Shown: positions 59,334-64,000 of the stretch, piece after piece
Layout of the letters: each line of letters starts with the position of its first letter
Position numbering within the stretch: position 1 is the first letter of the stretch
DNA from: Bathynomus jamesi
Lineage: Eukaryota > Arthropoda > Malacostraca > Isopoda > Cirolanidae
Direction of reading: 5' to 3'
Assembly (NCBI GenBank): GCA_023014485.1
Contig: JAJOZX010005508.1
Coordinates: 124,001-188,000, forward strand
DNA length: 64,000 bases
The notes under the pieces: generated by a model
The model's input: the letters and a program-made list of their open reading frames with translations, nothing else
Database searches by the model: none
What the model was told of the DNA's origin: nothing
Made by a program: the position numbers and the translations under genes

Positions 59334-62199
59334 GTGATAAATAGTTTAAAACGCGGGCCCGTGGTAAAAAATAACTTAAACGTCTTTTATTGTAACGCGC
59401 GTAGTATTAGAAATAAATTAAATGAATTTAAGGCGATAATTTATTCCGGCAACTATGATATAGTTGCTATCACTGAAACTTGGTTGAATACCGTGACTCG
59501 GGACTTGTTGGGGGAACTTGATATACCGGGTTTTAAACTCTTTACTAATGATAGGTTACATAGGTTTGGCGGAGGCGTTTTGCTGTACATTCGTAATTCC
59601 CTTAGGGTTATCGAGGTTAAGTTAGATTTTCCGGCAGCAATTAATGCGATATGTGTTGAAGTTAGGGCAGTAGTATTAGTTTTAATTTTGTTGTTGTTTA
59701 TAGACCTCCCGTTCAACCCCTCGATACAGATACTAGATTTTATTCACTTCTTGGTAATTTTATTGACAATCGGAATAGTATAATTGTCGGAGACTTTAAC
59801 TGCCCTAATGTGAATTACGAGAATTTTACTGGTAATGAGGAGGGTTTGAGATTGGTTGAGTTTATGGACGATAACTTTTTACGACAGATATTTACCGAAC
59901 CAACGCGCGGTGACAATATTTTAGATTTGGTGATGACGAACGGCGAGAATATAGTCGAAGGTTTAGAAGTAGGCGAGAGTTTAGGGTGTAGTGATCATCA
60001 AATTCTTAGGTTTAAGTTATTGATAAAAAACACCCAGGCTAGTAACGTAATAGAAGTCCCTGATTTTCGTAGGGCTAATTTTGATAGTTTTGCTGATAGG
60101 ATGAGAGTAGTGGACTGGGATAACTTATTTATGGGCAATGACACAAATTTGCGTTGGGTGGCGTTTAAAGAAAGTTTTAGGAATATTGAAAGGGAGTTTA
60201 TTCCTCGTAGGCCCAAGCGCGCTAGAAATCGTGGTACGTGGTAGGCCGAAGTGGTGGACTAGGGAAATAGGAGAGTTTATAAACGAGCGTAATAGAGCGT
60301 ATAGACTTAGTAAGCGCAATGGCACGGCAGCTAACTTTAATAGATATGTCGAGCTTAGACGTCAGGTTAAAAGATCAGTTAGGAATGCCAAGCGTAATTT
60401 AGAGATACTTATAGCTGCGGATAGTAAACATAATCCAAAAAAGTTTTTTGAATACGTTAATAATCGTAAGCCGGTAAAAGATAACATAGGCCCTCTAGTG
60501 GATGTTAATGGCGCTTTGGCTTCTGACGCTCAGGCGATGGCGGGTATTTTCAATAACTTTTTTGCGACAGTTTTTACCGTAGAAGACGTAAATAATGTCC
60601 CCGACGTGGACGATATCGTTCCATTTAGTAGCGAGACTATTTTGGATGAAATAACTGTTTACGAGGGTGAGATTGCGCATTATATCGATAGGCTAAAAGT
60701 TAGCAAGGCTCCAGGCCCTGACGCTTTTTCGCTTCGCTTTTTATCCCAGACATTTGAAAGATTTGAAAGAAGTTATCGTAGGCCCCTTAACGAAGATTTT
60801 TAATCAGTCACTCGAAACGGGGATTATTCCTGAAGACTTCAAATTAGCTAACGTCACGCCTATTTTTAAAAAAGGCGACCGCGCAGTAGCTAGCAATTAT
60901 AGGCCCATTAGCTTAACGTCAATTGTCGGTAAACTTTTGGAATCCGTAGTTAGGGATCGTATCATCGATCACTTAGAAAGTAGAGATTTGATTAATAGTA
61001 GTCAGCATGGGTTTCGACGCCATAGGTCTTGTTTAACTAATTTGTTAGAATTTTATAACGAAATAGTGCGCGAATACGATAGGCATAGAGCAGCTGACGT
61101 TATTTATTTAGATTTTAAAACGGCGTTCGATACAGTTCCGCATAGGAGACTAATTGCGAAGGTCAAAGCGCACGGTATACGCGGTCAGGTAGCTAACTGG
61201 TTAGAAGAATGGCTTCGTGCTAGGAGGCAGAGGGTCGTAGTTAATGGAAGTGAATCGGGGTGGTTAGATGTAGGTAGCGGTGTCCCACAGGGTTCAGTGT
61301 TAGGCCCATTGCTATTCGTAATCTACATTAACGACATAGATGTAGGATTGACTAGTAACGTGTCAAAATTCGCGGACGATACTAAAATAGGCGGTAAGGT
61401 TGTTAACGAGGACGATAGAAATAGGATCCAAGACGATGTAAATAGGATTATGGAGTGGACAGATAAGTGGCAGATGCAATTTAACGTAGACAAATGTAAA
61501 GTTTTGCATATAGGTTCTCGCAACAATAATTACACGTACACGATGGATGATAGGGAGTTAGCGAGCGTTGACGAGGAAGTAGATTTAGGCGTACGCGTAT
61601 CAAAGGATTTAAAGGTTAGGAACCAGTGCCTGGAGTCTTGCGCAAAAGCTAATAGGATGTTAGGCTTCATAGCGCGTAATTTCGAATTTAAATCGAAGGA
61701 TATTATATTGCCCCTTTACAAGTCCCTAGTCAGGCCTCATTTAGAATATGCCGTTCAGTTTTGGTGCCCGTACTTGCGTGAGGATATTGATAGGTTAGAA
61801 AGGGTTCAGCGTCGTGCCACGAAACTTATTCCGTCATTGCACAATAAGCCTTATGAAGATAGGATTAAAGAGTTACACCTGTATTCACTCGAAACGAGAA
61901 GATTAAGGGGGGAGCTTATTGAAGTTTTCAAAATCGTTAATAACGTCGATAACGTAAATTTTGACAAATTGTTCACTTTCGATAATAGCAATACTCGCAA
62001 TAACGGATTTAAGTTGCGTGGCAGACGTTTCATTACTAATATCGCTAAAAACTTCTTTACGTTTAAAGTAATTGATAAATGGAATAATCTTCCCGCGTCA
62101 GTCGTTCATTCTACCAGCGTTAATATGTTTAAGAACCGTCTTGACAGACATTTTAAAAGTATTAACGTGAACGTAGATGTAGCTCGTAGTGTAAACTAA
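59334..62199 (+). pseudogene. CR1-2 ORF2: endonuclease and reverse transcriptase (three frameshifts)
   Basis: The endonuclease starts LNVFYCNARSIRNKLNEFKA with DIVAITETWLN and GGGVLLYIRNSLR. A shift near 59690 is followed by SIIVGDFNCPNVNYENFTGN (GDFN) and GESLGCSDHQILRFKLL (SDH). A second shift at 60238 leads to RPKWWTREIGEFINERNRAY, AGIFNNFFATVFTVEDVNNV and RLKVSKAPGPDAF. A third shift near 60745 leads to an intact RT frame, 60754-62199. This contains FKKGDRAVASNYRPISLTSI, VIYLDFKTAFDTVPHRRLIA (palm A), GSGVPQGSVLGPLLFVIYIN and NVSKFADDTKIGG (catalytic FADD), then LVRPHLEYAVQFWCP and the C-terminal LPASVVHSTSVNMFKNRLDR, with a stop at 62199. The RT domain alone looks catalytically competent. 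Confidence 0.9.
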
Positions 62200-62609
62200 C
62201 CCACTTTTTGCTTAACTTTACCTACTTTTTTTTTTTCTTATCCCCCTTACTTTGCATGTTTGTAACTCTCTTTTCTTGCATGTTTGTAGTTTGCATGGTA
62301 TGACTGTGAGTTAAGACTGTGTTTGCATGGTTTGTAAGCGTTCTTATTTTACTTCTTTTCATCTTTCACCCCTCTCCTATTCTCTCCGACTTTATCTGAC
62401 TTGTCGGCAGTGGCCGGCGGATGATGATGGTGAGTCTTTTTTCTCCTTTTCTGAATGAAAGTTAACCCACGAATGATAGGTGTTGCTCCTTACTTAACCC
62501 CTTATTCTCTTCTCTTCTCTTAACCCCCAACTCTTTCCTTTCTCTCGGGCTAACCTTAGAGTGGATCTTAGGGTCTTTGTTAGCCTTAGCTTCTGTAGAT
62601 CTGTAGATC

Positions 62610-63230
62610 TCACAAGCGTTAGCCACCAGATCCCCAGGTGCCCTCCATCATGCAAGATGGCCAACAGGAGCAAACAGGATCCTGCGCTTATATGTCTCTA
62701 CACGGAATCCAGACAAAAACATCCAAGACCTAGTAAAAATTATAATGCTGGTTTACGCTCCAGGCTGGTTTTGGATAAAGTCTCATCCAAAGGCAAATGA
62801 GGGAGCATCTACTTTTTGGTATATCATGCACTTGTTTAAAGGCTTTGATAAAAAGCATCGGATGATTATGGAGCGTGTCCTCAGAAATAAAGCTTATTTT
62901 TCCCACCCAGAGAATATCTTACTCTCAATGATAACAGACACAAGAAAAGAGGTCAGAGAGCTGGCTCTTCAGCACATCATTCGAGCAAGAACTAGGAGCA
63001 CCAATGCGAGAAATTTTGAGCTGCCAAAAACACCGAACTTTGAAGCAGACGATTATCCTAACATGATCGACTGGGACACGAAACCATCACCCCTCCACCT
63101 ATTTTACAGAATTTGACAAATGATGAGCTCCTTAAAGTTCGAAATGAACTACTTCAGCTTATTCCTTTTCCCTGTCACAGCCAGGGAGTAGAACATGCTG
63201 TAAATGTGGTAACAGAAGCATCACAAGGTA
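62610..63230 (+). pseudogene. W3 transposase-like protein, C-terminal part
   Basis: Resumes after CR1-2 with SQALATRSPGALHHARW (compare RAPGAMHRARWM of W2 and RAEGALRQARWM of W1). It then reads NRILRLYVSTRNPDKNIQDL, VKIIMLVYAPGWFWIKSHPK, WYIMHLFKGFDKKHRMIMER and LLSMITDTRKEVRELALQHI. ARNFELPKTPNFEADDYPNM and IDWDTKPSP lead to a frame break at about 63100, after which LTNDELLKVRNELLQLIPFP and VEHAVNVVTEAS can be read to 63230. The SPG-x-HARW block shared by W1-W3 is the strongest link between them. There are no other obvious stops. Confidence 0.65.
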
Positions 63231-63239
63231 GAATATATA

Positions 63240-63346
63240 TATATAATAAATTAAATTAAATTAAAAATAAATAAAAATAATAATAATAATAATAATAATA
63301 AATAATTTATTTATTTATTTATTTATTTATTATAAAAATAAAAATA

Positions 63347-63384
<38 letters not shown>

Positions 63385-63420
63385 TACAACTTTATATGTA
63401 TATATTCTTATATATTTGTA
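63240..63420. repeat. AT-rich low-complexity and (TA)n
   Basis: ATTAAATTAAA, AATAATAAT, TTTATTTATTTA and TA runs occur in succession, followed by a GTAT repeat from 63420. There is no gene. Confidence 0.9.
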
Positions 63421-64000
63421 TTTGTATGTATGTATGTATGTATGTATATGTATGTACAGTATGTATTAGGGGGGTCGAAATTTTGTATTCTTATTCTACA
63501 CACTGCTCGGAGTTTCCTTTGGGCCCCTAAACAACATACTGTAATTACTGTACACCGCTATGCGCCCCCCCCCTACCCGTTGCATATGCCCCCTTTTTTT
63601 AAATAGAAATGAAATTTAAACCAATTCTTTGAATAAAAAACCTGATAAATGACAAAGATTAAAGTAAATAAATATAAGTAAAGTTAAAGTATTTTATTTA
63701 TATATATATATATATATATAATATATATATATATATAAAACTTACTTTAACTTTACTTATATCATTATTTACTTTAATCTTTGTCATTTATCAGGTTTTT
63801 TATTCAAAGAATTGGTTTAAATTTCATTTCTATTTAAAAAAAGGGGGCATATGCAACGGGTAGGGGGGGGGCGCATAGCGGTGTACAGTAATTACAGTAT
63901 GTTGTTTAGGGGCCCAAAGGAAACTTCGAGCAGTGTGTAGAATAAGAATACAAAATTTCGACCCCCCTAATACATACTGTACATACATACATACATACAT
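63420..64000. repeat. Large palindrome with TAGGGGGG ends
   Basis: Left arm about 63420-63705 and right arm about 63733-64000 are near-perfect inverted copies around a TA centre. From outside inward each arm has a GTATGTATGTAT-type repeat, TAGGGGGGTCGAAATTTTGT, GGGCCCCTAAACAACATACT, a run of C with CTACCCGTTGCATATGCCCC, and CCTGATAAATGACAAAGATT. The palindrome extends past the TAGGGGGG ends into the GTAT repeats and runs to the window edge. No coding sequence is present. Confidence 0.9.

Larger units (their letters stand above)
58071..62608 (+). mobile_element. CR1-2, near full-length CR1-like LINE inside W3
   Basis: Runs from the 5' UTR (GACTCTGTACTGAACGGACG at 58071, matching CR1-1) through ORF1 and ORF2 to a 3' end of CTGTAGATCTGTAGAT at about 62608. 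It splits W3. It has far fewer defects than CR1-1 and no insertion, so it serves as the empty-site control for the DD37E element. A 10-bp near-repeat GCATTAGCCA (58061) / GCGTTAGCCA (62616) might be a target duplication, but the fit to the W3 coding frame is ambiguous. Confidence 0.88.
56171..63969 (+). mobile_element. W3, most complete W-family element, split by CR1-2
   Basis: The left end TAGGGGGGTCGAAACATATA starts at about 56171 after a CATA repeat. The matching inverted end TAGGGGGGTCGAAATTTTGT is read inward from about 63969. The transposase reading frame is in two pieces (56647-58068 and 62610-63230), separated by CR1-2. The right end belongs to a large palindrome (63420-64000) whose left arm carries the same TAGGGGGG end, so the true right boundary of W3 is uncertain. 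Confidence 0.5.

Overview
This is a eukaryotic, probably arthropod (crustacean-like) intergenic window made almost entirely of transposable elements. The arthropod hint comes from a short interstitial (TTAGG)6 tract at 35716-35745, and from very long TA, CT and CA microsatellites together with the mix of mariner, Penelope and CR1-like elements. I found no convincing single-copy host gene, no tRNA or rRNA gene and no CRISPR array. Almost every long reading frame is a fragment of a reverse transcriptase or a transposase, usually broken by frameshifts or by insertion of another element. The species assignment is inference.

Layout. 853-4530: a LINE (LINE-A) split by a Penelope-like element (PLE-1) with a 12-bp target duplication. 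4626-8339: a Tc1 element (T1) split by a second TIR element (T2-1). 9280-11513: a broken transposase of an unassigned family (W1), with a DD34D mariner (M1) at 11529-13596 that is itself split by a foldback element (FB-a). 14106-18432: a second, larger and inverted copy of T2 (T2-2) carrying a tandemly duplicated LINE reverse transcriptase. 18510-19704: mariner-like M2. 19755-28380: one PLE (PLE-2) cut by a CR1-like LINE (CR1-1, itself cut by a near-intact DD37E element) and by a hAT-type MITE. 28430-31905: PLE-3, cut by a palindromic MITE, a second hAT-type MITE and an element with CACTG ends. 33413-38033: LINE-C, cut by foldback element FB-b (9-bp target duplication), which holds a second foldback element with FLYWCH zinc-finger remnants (FB-c). 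38967-41751: W2, cut by mariner-like M4. 41940-50200: PLE-4 and PLE-5, mariner-like M5, repeated foldback units and several PLE terminal fragments. 50370-55330: LINE-D with two 5' repeat monomers, cut by mariner-like M6. 56171-63969: W3, the most complete W-family transposase, cut by CR1-2. 63420-64000: a large palindrome that runs off the window.

The most interesting structures are: (i) at least nine hammerhead-ribozyme-like motifs at PLE ends, with compensating stem I pairs and palindromic stem III; (ii) T2, a Tc1-type element with about 128-bp inverted ends that carries a LINE as internal cargo in two separate copies; (iii) foldback elements whose arms are tandem arrays of short repeats, one with FLYWCH remnants that link it to Mutator-like elements; and (iv) the W family, three elements sharing TAGGG-type ends and an RNase-H-like transposase that I cannot place in a named superfamily. 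The genes do not form a pathway. They record serial insertion of elements into elements, and the nesting gives their relative ages.
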